Below are positions 17,617-26,874 of a stretch of DNA of 64,000 bases, piece after piece. Every line of letters begins with the position of its first letter. Position 1 is the stretch's first letter. The notes beneath the pieces are model-generated. The model was not told where the DNA came from, made no database searches, and saw nothing but the letters and a program-made list of their open reading frames with translations. The stretch is from an uncultured Bacteriovorax sp. (GTDB lineage Bacteria; Bdellovibrionota; Bacteriovoracia; Bacteriovoracales; Bacteriovoracaceae): NCBI GenBank assembly GCA_946480715.1, contig CAMLKK010000014.1, forward strand, positions 1-64,000, read 5' to 3'. Position numbers and translations under genes: made by a program.

Positions 17617-18927
17617 TTAAGCCTTAATAAATTTTAGAATGGATTGAACATCATCGATTTGAAATGGAAGCTGCTCTTTTGTGATTAAATTTTTAATTTG
17701 AATTTCGTTTTTCGACATTTCATCGCTGCCTAATAGAGTGACAAACTTCACACCTTTTTTTTCGGCAGTTGGAAAAACTTTTTTAAACTTAAGCGCTTCT
17801 AAACTCGTAACAACCTTCAATCCTTCCTGGCGAAGTTTTCTTGCAAGCTTTAGTGAAGACTCAAGTCCATTGTCTTCTTGATAAGTGATAAAAATATCAT
17901 TTGTCGGTAATTCAAGATTCGGTAGAAGATTATGAACTTCTAAGAAATCTCTTAACGTCACATCACCAAGACCGAAACCCACGCCCGCCAATGGGTCCTC
18001 ATTAAAAATTTGAAGCAAGTTTGCGTATGCACCACCACCGCAAAGGGCGCGACGATTGTCAGGATGTTTATCGAAGATCTCGAAAACAATTCCAGTATAA
18101 TAATCCAGACCACGAACAATAGTTGGATCATAAGTGAGATATTCATTCACACCTGTCTTAATTGTTTGTGACACAAATTCGTTAAAGAGATCAGCTTTAT
18201 CGGCTTGGCCATTTGATTTTAGGAATGCATCGACTTCGCTAAAAGTTTTTAACTTTAGGTAGCTGTAAAAAATAGATTCAGCATCGGATGACAATTGAAC
18301 TTCCCCGACCATTTTCTTTAAAGCTTCATCATTAACTTTTTTTGCTTTATCAACAATTTTATAAAGACGATAAGCTTGCTCATCAGTTGTTTTCATCATT
18401 GTTTTAAAAACAGCATCTACGATAGCTCTGTCATTTATCAAAATTTCAAAATGTGATTTGTTGGCACCGTAATTTTCAAAAAGTTCAACTGCAACTTGAA
18501 GAATCTCAACTTCACCCATTCTTCCAGGTGCACCAAAGACATCGCAATTTAATTGCCAGTGCTCACGCACGCGACCTCTTTGAGGTTTTTCATATCTCAT
18601 CAAGTTTGGAATCGAAAACCATCTTACAGGTTTACTTACTTCACGATGAACCTGGGCCACCATTCGTGCAAGTGTGGGAGTCATTTCTGGACGGATCGCC
18701 ACGTTTCTTTCACCACGGTCAATGAATGAATAGATTTGTTCATTGATTAGTTCTTCACCAGATTTAGCTTTATAGAGTTCGACTTCTTCAAGCAAAGGGC
18801 CATCATATGATTCATATCCAAAACTTTCTGCAGTTTTCGTCATGACGGAAAAAAGATAATCACGGACTCGTTTATCCTTTGGAAAAAAATCTCTGGTTCC
18901 GCGATATGGCTGTTTGTTTAGACCCAT
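17617..18927 (-). CDS. hisS: Histidyl-tRNA synthetase
   Basis: Class II synthetase charging tRNA-His. Class II motif 2 lies in MRYEKPQRGRVREHWQ, and the two histidine-specific motifs are visible, the second as VRGLDYYTGIVFEIF. RPEMTPTLAR is also a HisRS hallmark. The C-terminal anticodon-binding domain covers about residues 340-436. The 436 aa are normal. AGGA lies six bases before the ATG. It has its own promoter (18969-18996) inside the end of the preceding gene. Confidence 0.96.
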   Translation of the reverse strand: MGLNKQPYRGTRDFFPKDKRVRDYLFSVMTKTAESFGYESYDGPLLEEVELYKAKSGEELINEQIYSFIDRGERNVAIRPEMTPTLARMVAQVHREVSKPVRWFSIPNLMRYEKPQRGRVREHWQLNCDVFGAPGRMGEVEILQVAVELFENYGANKSHFEILINDRAIVDAVFKTMMKTTDEQAYRLYKIVDKAKKVNDEALKKMVGEVQLSSDAESIFYSYLKLKTFSEVDAFLKSNGQADKADLFNEFVSQTIKTGVNEYLTYDPTIVRGLDYYTGIVFEIFDKHPDNRRALCGGGAYANLLQIFNEDPLAGVGFGLGDVTLRDFLEVHNLLPNLELPTNDIFITYQEDNGLESSLKLARKLRQEGLKVVTSLEALKFKKVFPTAEKKGVKFVTLLGSDEMSKNEIQIKNLITKEQLPFQIDDVQSILKFIKA

Positions 18928-18968
18928 AAAATGTCCTGGAAATGGAAGTCGTTACGAGGGAAAAGGGT

Positions 18969-18996
18969 ATCATATTTAAGGCTAAAAGTCTTGCAA
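18969..18996 (-). promoter_or_regulatory. Predicted promoter of hisS-valS
   Basis: Read on the minus strand, TTGCAA (18996-18991) and TATGAT (18974-18969) are separated by 16 bases. The -35 lies within the last codons of the upstream gene. The leader to the hisS ATG is about 34 bases. Confidence 0.55.
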
Positions 18997-19893
18997 CCAG
19001 TCCGCATCATTAGAAGGTTTCGGAAGGTTTTTGAGTCCTGCCGGAGTATTCTCAGAGTCCAACCAATTTTCTGAGCTTGGAAGGGGAAGTGTACTTGGAT
19101 CAGCTTCTTCAACAGTGCTTAGAATTTCTTCAACGGTTTTATCTTTTGGCTGAGGTGGGGGCGTTTTTTTAACTTCAGGTGTCGATGTCTTAACGGCGAA
19201 AAATTTCAAATCTTTTGCATCAGTGATCGGCCCGGCCAATTCACCTCTATTTCCGTAGGACGCCAGTAATTGAAAGGAGTTTTCAATGTTGGCAAGGCAT
19301 TCTTCCATAATTGGTACCATAATCGTGCGAAAAGTTTCTTTGAAATCATCAGCTTTTGGATTTAGTTTTTGAACCCAGCCAGCGATCAACTGATTTTTTT
19401 TAATTATTCGACGATACTTTGTGAGATCAGCGCCAGATGTATTTAACTGGAGGATGTATTCTTTGAAGAGAGAATTATCCACAAGCGCTTGTGCATCTTG
19501 GATTAGTGAATCAAGAAACCATTTAAAAAATGGATCGCTTGTTTTGGCCAAAGAATCTTTAAGAGTTTTAATTGAATTACCATCTATAGGCTGTCGGATG
19601 GATGATGAGCCTGCTTTAATAAGCGTGCGATAGATTTCTAGCTTACCAACTAAAAAAAGATCTTCCTTATTGAGAAGGCGAGCGTATCTATCAATAGAAA
19701 AAATCTTTGATTGAACACGATCATAAACGGCCTGATCATAAGTCATCAAACTTTTTAATAAAAAATTAATTTCGCTGGGTAATTCTTTAGATCCTTCAAT
19801 AATCTTTTTTTCAGAAGGCGCGAGCACAACTTGGGTGTTACCGATGATCGGCAGAAGCAATGCTAATATGAGAATGCATGACTTCTTCATCAT
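18982..19893 (-). CDS. Exported protein with Pro-rich tail, unknown
   Basis: A 303-aa protein with a signal peptide (MMKKSCILILALLLPIIGNTQVVLA). A mostly helical domain covers about residues 35-220. A Lys/Pro-rich linker (PPPQPKDK near 245) and a short conserved-looking acidic tail ending NDADWLQDF follow. A similar ENWLDSEN motif sits 30 residues earlier, so the tail carries a repeated W(L)-acidic unit. I do not recognise the family. The start overlaps the upstream stop (ATGATGA), showing translational coupling to the propeller-like gene. Confidence 0.65.
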   Translation of the reverse strand: MMKKSCILILALLLPIIGNTQVVLAPSEKKIIEGSKELPSEINFLLKSLMTYDQAVYDRVQSKIFSIDRYARLLNKEDLFLVGKLEIYRTLIKAGSSSIRQPIDGNSIKTLKDSLAKTSDPFFKWFLDSLIQDAQALVDNSLFKEYILQLNTSGADLTKYRRIIKKNQLIAGWVQKLNPKADDFKETFRTIMVPIMEECLANIENSFQLLASYGNRGELAGPITDAKDLKFFAVKTSTPEVKKTPPPQPKDKTVEEILSTVEEADPSTLPLPSSENWLDSENTPAGLKNLPKPSNDADWLQDF

Positions 19894-20996
19894 TGATCAG
19901 CACCTTCATCGATTTGTTTTATTGCTTCGTTAGCTCCACTAGGCGGCAAAGATTTTAATGCATCAACGTTTTTGAAATCTGCATTTCCTTTAACAATTAA
20001 ATATCTTCCTTTATCAAGGATGAGGAGCGTTCCGTCCATGTTTATTAGGCTTGAAATTGATTTCAGATCGCTTAGCTGTTTGACTTCTTTTGAATTGAGA
20101 TTCAAATCAGCGACGTCATAACTTGGAGAATCAGTTGTTCCAAAATTTTTAATAAAAGAAATGTTGTCACCTTCTAGTCCACAGACGATTTGGCCAATAT
20201 CGTTGGCCGGTGAATTGTAAATCGACTCTCGTTTTTTAAAATCTGAAATAGGCAGTGATGATTTTGTTATTACACTTCCCTGATTAGAAAAATTTATACC
20301 AAAACTACCCAGGATAAGATTGTTTTTATGGCTACAAATTTCTAACTTTACCATTGGCCCTGATGCTTTAAATATAAGTTCACTCTTAGATGAACTTCTT
20401 TTGTATTCAAGTAATCCAGGTGCTCCATTCTCTCCAAGATCAGTATAGTAAATCGTGTTTTCATCACTCATCACTACTTTCGGGATAAAATAAGGATTTA
20501 TTTTATTATTGAGCTTTATAGAAAACTTAAGTGCAGAGTTAACAGTGTGCTCAAAATAGATCGTACGAGAGTAGAAATTATAATACGATAACCACGAATC
20601 ATTAGCGTGCAACTGAGGATTTGTACCTGGCCCCACTTCCTTCACTTGAGTATCGCCGTAATCGACAAGATAAATAGTTTCGTTAGCGCGAATTGAAATG
20701 AAACTATGGAAATTATGATTTTGGGTAATAGCTATTTTTTTTCGGGCTAAAGTACCGATTACTTCGTACTGAGTTCCAATCTGGCCCTTCAGCATTTCTG
20801 TTACTTTATAGTTGCTCGAAAACAACAGACTTCCTGATCTTTTTTGATAGTAAGTAAACTTACCACTATTACTAATATATCTTATATTGGATATAGCTTG
20901 CTTCGCGAGCAACTCAGGCAGGTCCATCTTGGCCCAAGCGAATGAACTATTTAAAAGAATAATAATGGCAGCACTAATTTTACTTTTTGATGCCAT
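19890..20996 (-). CDS. Exported protein, possible beta-propeller, unknown
   Basis: A 368-aa protein with signal peptide MASKSKISAAIIILLNSSFAWA. The open frame extends 14 codons upstream, but the ATG at 20996 starts directly at the signal peptide. The mature part is a series of about 45-residue beta-rich segments (for example TIYLVDYG, TIYYTDLG, GSFGINFS and GTLLILDKGRYLIV), as in TolB-like or WD-type propellers; this is a shape argument only. It overlaps the upstream Cys-rich gene by 17 bases and the downstream gene by 4. It probably works with both neighbours in the periplasm or at the surface. Confidence 0.6.
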   Translation of the reverse strand: MASKSKISAAIIILLNSSFAWAKMDLPELLAKQAISNIRYISNSGKFTYYQKRSGSLLFSSNYKVTEMLKGQIGTQYEVIGTLARKKIAITQNHNFHSFISIRANETIYLVDYGDTQVKEVGPGTNPQLHANDSWLSYYNFYSRTIYFEHTVNSALKFSIKLNNKINPYFIPKVVMSDENTIYYTDLGENGAPGLLEYKRSSSKSELIFKASGPMVKLEICSHKNNLILGSFGINFSNQGSVITKSSLPISDFKKRESIYNSPANDIGQIVCGLEGDNISFIKNFGTTDSPSYDVADLNLNSKEVKQLSDLKSISSLINMDGTLLILDKGRYLIVKGNADFKNVDALKSLPPSGANEAIKQIDEGADQ

Positions 20997-22875
20997 ACAG
21001 AGTCCATGTATTGAGCGGATGCAGTTCTTGATATGCACTTACGCTGTTGTAAATGTTTGTCCACTGAATGAGTCGTGGAGTGTGAATATCATCAATTGAT
21101 AATCGCGTGATGACAAAATTTTCACCGTTTCTTTTTGCGATGCCATCGATAATAAATGGTAGCGGCTGGCACTGATTGATTGATGATCGCTGAAACATTT
21201 CCGGTACCAAATCTTCAGCACAACCAATCCCGTGGACAATACCATTGGATAATTTATCTAATTGGAAGGTTAAACCAGTATAATTTCTGATAACTCTTTC
21301 TTGCGTTTTATAAACTTCATTTACGAGATTAGTAAAAGCATAACGTTCATTCATGAATGCGGTTGGAAAATAATCGAAAGATGTTTTACCTATGAATTTA
21401 ATATCTGTTTGATGCTGTTCTTCCCAAATAACTTTCTTATCACAAGACAGTGTCGTACAAGTATCAGCATTATAAACGATGAAACAACCATACTTAAATT
21501 CAGAGCGAAGTGGGTTGTAGGTTTTTGAATCGACTATTCTGCAAGTCGTTTTAGCGGGAGCACCTTTCTGACGATAGAGAATTTTTGCTATAACCTGATC
21601 TTCACTTAGAGGTTCATTTTCTCTTTTGCCTGGAATGTAAGGAGTGCACGTCTCTTTATTATCCACTCTGTTTAAGTAACAAACTTTCAACGGCCATCCG
21701 GCTTCGTATTTAATATCGAGATTTAAACGTGCGAAAGTGTAGTTAGTTTCACTGGCACACGAATCACGAGTGCTAATCATTTTTCTAGGAGCAAAATGAT
21801 TTATAATTCTGTGAACATTTGTTATAGCTTCATTATCAATTGCGCCCGGACAATCATGATAATCCGTCATTAATTTAGAATTATTCAACGCTAAAGAAAT
21901 ATTACTGCAACTTTGTAAAGGGAAGTTAGACGGGAATTCGCTTGTTCCCTTTGCTTCACAGAATTTATCATCGGCCGCAAGTCTTGCAGCACAGTTTTTT
22001 AAATCAGCTTCGCTAAGTCCCGCGGGCTGTTTAAGCATATCAATACATTTATAGGCAATTTTGTAGGCCGGCAGTTCAGAGTTACTTATTCTGCTCCAGG
22101 CATCGTTCTTCATGTAGTGTGAGCAAAACTCTTCAGAGGAAGTTAGTGAGCTGCAAAGATTATCCAAATAAGTTCTTTGAAGAGTTGAAACACGTTCTTT
22201 ATAAAAATCCGCCTGACGTTTGATGGGCGAACGTTTCATGATCTGTTGGATTCGGCATAAATACGGCGTATATGAATTTTCAAACCACTCTTTATGGACA
22301 ATAGAACACTGCTCTTTTGTTTTAGGTATTGTGAAACGGATGCCTTCAATTGTCTTGATGGCATTAGTTTCATTAAAGAGAATTGAAAACTCTCTATTGT
22401 TCAAACATTTCTGCTTATAGATTTGTTCAAAAAAGTTTTGGCGAGGAACTGCTGCCGATTCGATTTTTCCATTCGATTTGTATTCAATGAGAATATTTTC
22501 GGGATTACCTTCTGATGTTTTAAGTAGATTGTTTTCCAAAATAGAAAGAAAGCGACACTCATCTTTATTACTCAATCGCAAAAACTCCTCATCTGAATTT
22601 ATGATGAGGTTCTTCATGAAGTCGGGTGCTATCTTAACTTCTTGAAGCGCACTGATATCGCTGATGATATTGAGATTGGATTGAATGCGCGAATTGCTTT
22701 TTTGATATTGATCTTTGCTGAGCTCAGATAATCTTTCAAAGCTTTCAATGATGCCGGGAGGACTTACTTTAGAGTCTTGTGAAAGAGCTCCACCGGAAAA
22801 ACCGATGGAGCTTATAATCAGCAGTTTGCTAAAGAACTGATTTGGCCAAAATAGATGCGATGTCTTCAACTTCAA
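20980..22875 (-). CDS. Large cysteine-rich exported protein, unknown
   Basis: About 630 aa with a hydrophobic export segment at about residues 17-32 (SKLLIISSIGFSGGALSQ). The mature part contains about twenty Cys residues, spread evenly and mostly in xCx or CTTLSC contexts, suggesting an oxidised, disulfide-rich fold. No catalytic motif is recognised. There is no ATG: the start is probably the TTG at 22875 or 22869, behind AAAGGAAACGGAAA. This places the first 47 bases inside the upstream Fe-S gene. The gene begins a chain of three overlapping genes for exported proteins. Confidence 0.62.
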   Translation of the reverse strand: MKLKTSHLFWPNQFFSKLLIISSIGFSGGALSQDSKVSPPGIIESFERLSELSKDQYQKSNSRIQSNLNIISDISALQEVKIAPDFMKNLIINSDEEFLRLSNKDECRFLSILENNLLKTSEGNPENILIEYKSNGKIESAAVPRQNFFEQIYKQKCLNNREFSILFNETNAIKTIEGIRFTIPKTKEQCSIVHKEWFENSYTPYLCRIQQIMKRSPIKRQADFYKERVSTLQRTYLDNLCSSLTSSEEFCSHYMKNDAWSRISNSELPAYKIAYKCIDMLKQPAGLSEADLKNCAARLAADDKFCEAKGTSEFPSNFPLQSCSNISLALNNSKLMTDYHDCPGAIDNEAITNVHRIINHFAPRKMISTRDSCASETNYTFARLNLDIKYEAGWPLKVCYLNRVDNKETCTPYIPGKRENEPLSEDQVIAKILYRQKGAPAKTTCRIVDSKTYNPLRSEFKYGCFIVYNADTCTTLSCDKKVIWEEQHQTDIKFIGKTSFDYFPTAFMNERYAFTNLVNEVYKTQERVIRNYTGLTFQLDKLSNGIVHGIGCAEDLVPEMFQRSSINQCQPLPFIIDGIAKRNGENFVITRLSIDDIHTPRLIQWTNIYNSVSAYQELHPLNTWTLYGIKK

Positions 22876-24856
22876 GGTTTTCCGTTTCCTTTACGTGAGC
22901 TTTAGACGAGTTGAAGTTAATCATACAATAAGAACATGCAGTAGCCAATTTGTTTACTTCTTTCTCACCGATGTCTTTTAGGCGGTTATTCGCAATATGT
23001 TCTCCTTCTGGAAGTTCATACCACATATTTCCACCGCCCATTCCACAACAAAGAGCTTTATCTTTACTGCGTTCCATTTCCTTAACTTTCAGACCTTGAA
23101 TTGAATTCAAGATCGCTCTTGGAGCATTATATTGACCATGGTGACGGCCTAAATAACATGGATCGTGGAAAGTTAACTCTTCATTAATTTCTTTTTCAGG
23201 TAGAAGTTTTCCTTGATCGATGAGTTCCGCTAAAAGTTCAGTATGGTGAACAGTTTCGAAAGTTCCATCTTCAAATTTGGCGTATTCTTTTCCGATCGTG
23301 TGAAGGCAGTGTGGACAGTGAGTGACAACTTTTCCAAAGTCATATTGCCTCATGTTCGCGATGTTTTCGATGGCGATTTCATAGAAAGAGTATTCGTCAC
23401 CAAAACGTCTGATAGGATCACCGTTACATTTTTCAGTTTTACCCATGACTGCGAAGCTGACTCCAGCTTTCTTAAGCATGGCGACTGTATCTTTTACTAC
23501 TTTTTGATTTGAACCATCGTATGAACCAGCACAACCAACGTAATATAGATAATCAACTTTCTTACCAGCTTCAATGACCGGAATATTTAATCCATCGGCC
23601 CACTTGAAACGGTCTTGTTGCGAAATCCCCCAAGGGTTACCTTGATTTTTAATTTTGTTTACAGCATCGGCTGCTGCAGGAGGAATATCACCAAGAGTTA
23701 GGGCCTTATATCTTTTAGCTTCCATGATGATATTAACGTGTTCGATGTTTGCAGGACATTCTTCCATACATGCACCACAAGTCGTACATGCATCAAGCTC
23801 ATTCGATGCAAATAGAGGATTCTCTCCCCAAAGTTCAGCATCGGCTTGTCCTTTAGCCTGAGTTTCAAAAGCAAAGTCACGAGTTTTAGTGATGATTGTT
23901 TTTGGATCTAGGATTTTTCCAGCTAAATTTGCAGGACATACTTGAGTACAACGTCCGCATTCAACACAAGTAAGCAGATCGAGATTATTTTTTAAAGTAA
24001 GCTCAGAAAGTTTCCCGAGACCGAATGTCTCTGCGTTTTCATTCTCAAAGTTCATTGGATTGAGAACGGCTCCTCTTCTCACTGGGGTAACAAGAGAAGC
24101 AAATGGCAGCATGAAAATGTGTGAAAACTTCGACCATCCAATAGATCCTACGAAGAACATCGTATTGGCCATGTGTAGAAACCACAGAGTGCGGTAACTG
24201 TATGCCATTGTCATATCGTTCAACCCAAGTTTTCCAAATAGGAGAGCGAGCCCCCAGCCAATTGGAGCCCACTGAGCTTCACCTGATGGCATCCCATTTC
24301 CAAGAATTCTTAATCCTTCAATGAGGTAACCAATAACGACGAGTGAGACGAGCATACCGTACATGAACATTTCTTGTTTCGGTTTTGTCGCTGATAGATA
24401 TTTTGGATTTTCAACATAACGTCTTTTATAAGCTAGAGCTAATCCGGCTAAAATCATCAGACCAGCGATATCAGCAAGGAATGAAATCACAATGTAAGTT
24501 GTTCCTTGAAAAACCTTGAATGGTGTATCGTAATGAATCGCAACTAAGTCTGTAGCAATCCAAAGAATCAAGAAACCGTAAAAGATGAGCCCATGAAAAA
24601 AACCAACGCGTAAAAATCTTTTAACTTTGCCCGCGAGTAAAGCAGTGTAAAAAAATCTTCCCCACTGAAGTTTTTCCGGCATCAGTCCTTCAAGTTTTTC
24701 AACTCCACCACCACGAGTAATGAATTTGATCTTTTGATAAAAACCTGCGACTAAAAATCCCAAGCTCACCATGAGCGATGCATACATGATGATCTTAAAC
24801 GAATAGGGAATATTCCACATAACTTCCCTAGTGGCGAGTGTTGCAACATCTCCCAT
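22829..24856 (-). CDS. Membrane Fe-S oxidoreductase (NarI/HdrDE-like)
   Basis: A 675-aa fusion. Residues 1-260 hold about six membrane helices of a NarI/HdrE-like cytochrome b type, with several His residues that could bind haem. A two-cluster ferredoxin domain follows, with CVECGRCTQVCP near 296 and CTTCGACMEECP near 354. Two CCG domains of the GlpC/HdrD kind end the protein (YVGCAGSYDG, HCPHCLHT, FHDPCYLGRHHG, ALCCGMGGG and ATACSYCM). It should pass electrons between a soluble donor such as ETF and the quinone pool. No etf genes are in the window, so partner and direction are inferred. AGGAGA precedes the ATG. Confidence 0.85.
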   Translation of the reverse strand: MGDVATLATREVMWNIPYSFKIIMYASLMVSLGFLVAGFYQKIKFITRGGGVEKLEGLMPEKLQWGRFFYTALLAGKVKRFLRVGFFHGLIFYGFLILWIATDLVAIHYDTPFKVFQGTTYIVISFLADIAGLMILAGLALAYKRRYVENPKYLSATKPKQEMFMYGMLVSLVVIGYLIEGLRILGNGMPSGEAQWAPIGWGLALLFGKLGLNDMTMAYSYRTLWFLHMANTMFFVGSIGWSKFSHIFMLPFASLVTPVRRGAVLNPMNFENENAETFGLGKLSELTLKNNLDLLTCVECGRCTQVCPANLAGKILDPKTIITKTRDFAFETQAKGQADAELWGENPLFASNELDACTTCGACMEECPANIEHVNIIMEAKRYKALTLGDIPPAAADAVNKIKNQGNPWGISQQDRFKWADGLNIPVIEAGKKVDYLYYVGCAGSYDGSNQKVVKDTVAMLKKAGVSFAVMGKTEKCNGDPIRRFGDEYSFYEIAIENIANMRQYDFGKVVTHCPHCLHTIGKEYAKFEDGTFETVHHTELLAELIDQGKLLPEKEINEELTFHDPCYLGRHHGQYNAPRAILNSIQGLKVKEMERSKDKALCCGMGGGNMWYELPEGEHIANNRLKDIGEKEVNKLATACSYCMINFNSSKAHVKETENLEVEDIASILAKSVL

Positions 24857-25006
24857 AAATTCTCCTCAAAAAATACTAAAGTGATAAGCTCGGTTACTAA
24901 CGAATAAACTACCTAAAGAATAAAGGAGTTTGGTAAAGAATTAAATGAGAAATTTGTCGGTTTCGGGCATAATATTGAATGTCCTTAACGTAATGCTGGA
25001 TAATTG

Positions 25007-26047
25007 ATGATTAAAAAAATCTACTTGCTCTCAGTCTTCTTATTCTTAGGATGTGCCCGAGTTCAAACACTCAACATGGAACCTCATCTTTATTCGCAAC
25101 GTCCGCAAAAAATTCTCTGGATTCAGATTGCTGGTTTCACCGAAGAACATATTCCACTCTTAAAATTTAATACTGCAGATACAAATAATGCGACTTCATT
25201 TGAAGGAAGTCATTGTTTGGGGAAAATGTGGAATTTCAATCTCTATGAACTTCGCCCAAACGCTAGAAACAGTTTTATGTCACAAATGACAGGTTCGAAA
25301 AATATTAAATCGACATGTGAGGACTATGATCGTCCGGCCGTATGGACTGTGCTGAGCGGATTAAACTACTCCGCATCCATATTGGAAAATGCTGCTGATG
25401 CAACTCAAACTCTGGAAGCTGCATTGGCCTGCGAAGCCAATAAGATGATTGACTTGAAGACAATGCGCTTCTGGAAAATGGGCTCTAATGCACCCACAAC
25501 CGACAATACGAAATCTTTTCATTACCAAGATCCTCCAGCTCAACAGCAGGAGAGTTTGAAACCGGGACTTTACTTTGATCGATCTTGTCAGAAGGGAATT
25601 TGCTTTTCGAGTCTCTCGAATAATTTTAAATCTCTCTGGTCATTAATGAACAAAGAATCACCGACGAATATTTTTATCGTACGTGATTTTAATTTTATGA
25701 ATGCACTTAAGAAGAAAGATATTTCTTATGCAAAAGAGTCCTTACAGGAAATTGATAGAATACTTTCCTGGGTGAAAAAAGAAAGTAACAATCAGGCGCT
25801 CATCATTGTTTCCGGAGCGGAATCAATTCATCTTGATTTTCCTTCACAAGGCAAAGAATGGGCGGAATTTGAAAGATCTGGAAAAAATGTAAGTTTTAAT
25901 AAGTCGACTCTTATGTCACCAGTGCTTGCTTATGGTGCCATGGCGGAAAATTTTTGCGGTCTCTATGATGAAAGTGAGATGTTTAAACGAATTATTCATC
26001 GTCCTGAAAGAAAAAGATTTAATTGGGATTATATCAATCCGTTTTAG
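25007..26047 (+). CDS. Lipoprotein, unknown
   Basis: A 346-aa protein with a lipoprotein signal (FLFLGC, Cys at about residue 16). A Cys and aromatic-rich mature part follows. QKILWIQIAGFTEEHIPLLKF near the start and ALIIVSGAES near residue 265 recall the first strand and the late metal-site strand of alkaline-phosphatase-superfamily proteins, but the usual metal ligands are not evident, so this is only a hint. The ATG at 25007 is preferred over a TTG at 25004. Its stop codon overlaps the hslO stop on the other strand (TTAG). Confidence 0.6.
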   Translation: MIKKIYLLSVFLFLGCARVQTLNMEPHLYSQRPQKILWIQIAGFTEEHIPLLKFNTADTNNATSFEGSHCLGKMWNFNLYELRPNARNSFMSQMTGSKNIKSTCEDYDRPAVWTVLSGLNYSASILENAADATQTLEAALACEANKMIDLKTMRFWKMGSNAPTTDNTKSFHYQDPPAQQQESLKPGLYFDRSCQKGICFSSLSNNFKSLWSLMNKESPTNIFIVRDFNFMNALKKKDISYAKESLQEIDRILSWVKKESNNQALIIVSGAESIHLDFPSQGKEWAEFERSGKNVSFNKSTLMSPVLAYGAMAENFCGLYDESEMFKRIIHRPERKRFNWDYINPF

Positions 26048-26874
26048 AACTCTGTACGCATGAATAAATAACTTGTATTGCAGTAATCGCACTTAGTTTC
26101 GATGTGTTTTTCTCCCGGCTCGAATACATTGTCGATACCGTGAGATCCAATCAGCGAATTTAAACCTTGTAGCATTCTTTCGCGCGAACAAGTACATTTG
26201 AAAGATATTTCTTTAGTTCCTAGAAAGAGCAGACCAATACTTTCAAAATGCTTTTGGATTTCTGAGTATTCAGCAGTAGCTTTGGCATATAATGCTTCAA
26301 GATGCTGATCTATTTTATTCCAATAATCGTGAACATTGAGTTTGTAATTCGTTTCAACTTTGTTGATGTTAATTTCCGGCAACTTCATGATCATGACACT
26401 CTGATCAGTTGTATCGCTTAACTTAACTTCACTTTTAACCTGGTAAGACTCAGCAAAGATCTTATTGATAACTTGTTCAAAGTTTATGTTATCAAGATTG
26501 ATGATCGAAGTGTATGGAGTATGTTCATTCGGAAATGTCTTAACGACACGGCACTTGCCTGAAATTTTTTCGGGGAATTGCTTGAAGGTTTCAGGCAGAA
26601 GGAGAGTTCGCATCTGGCCTTGCTCTGACATTTCAATCTTCAAACGAAAATAGGGGTCTTCTGAATCGAGATATACCCCGAGACCTTCCTCAGGTTTTAG
26701 AAAAGAAATCATCAACTGAATTGATAAAATAGCATTTCTAAAATATTGAAAACCGTCACCCTGAACAGAGTGAATAACAGCTAAATTTTGTATGAGTTTC
26801 TGCCCTTCAAGAAAATGAAGAGTGAAACCTTCTTTTTGATCAATAAAACTATACAATCGACTTTCTGGAAGCAT
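26044..26874 (-). CDS. hslO: Redox-regulated chaperone Hsp33
   Basis: Holdase activated by oxidative unfolding. The C-terminal zinc switch is intact: KCTC, 32 residues, then CDYC, matching CxC-x(27-32)-CxxC. The N-terminal part aligns with the Hsp33 core (LYSFIDQKEGFTLHFLEGQKLIQ). The 276 aa are slightly shorter than E. coli (292). It has no Shine-Dalgarno sequence. A GATAAA hexamer ending eight bases before the ATG suggests a leader of only one or two bases. Its first 20 codons overlap the start of the divergent AddB-like gene. Confidence 0.9.
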   Translation of the reverse strand: MLPESRLYSFIDQKEGFTLHFLEGQKLIQNLAVIHSVQGDGFQYFRNAILSIQLMISFLKPEEGLGVYLDSEDPYFRLKIEMSEQGQMRTLLLPETFKQFPEKISGKCRVVKTFPNEHTPYTSIINLDNINFEQVINKIFAESYQVKSEVKLSDTTDQSVMIMKLPEININKVETNYKLNVHDYWNKIDQHLEALYAKATAEYSEIQKHFESIGLLFLGTKEISFKCTCSRERMLQGLNSLIGSHGIDNVFEPGEKHIETKCDYCNTSYLFMRTEF

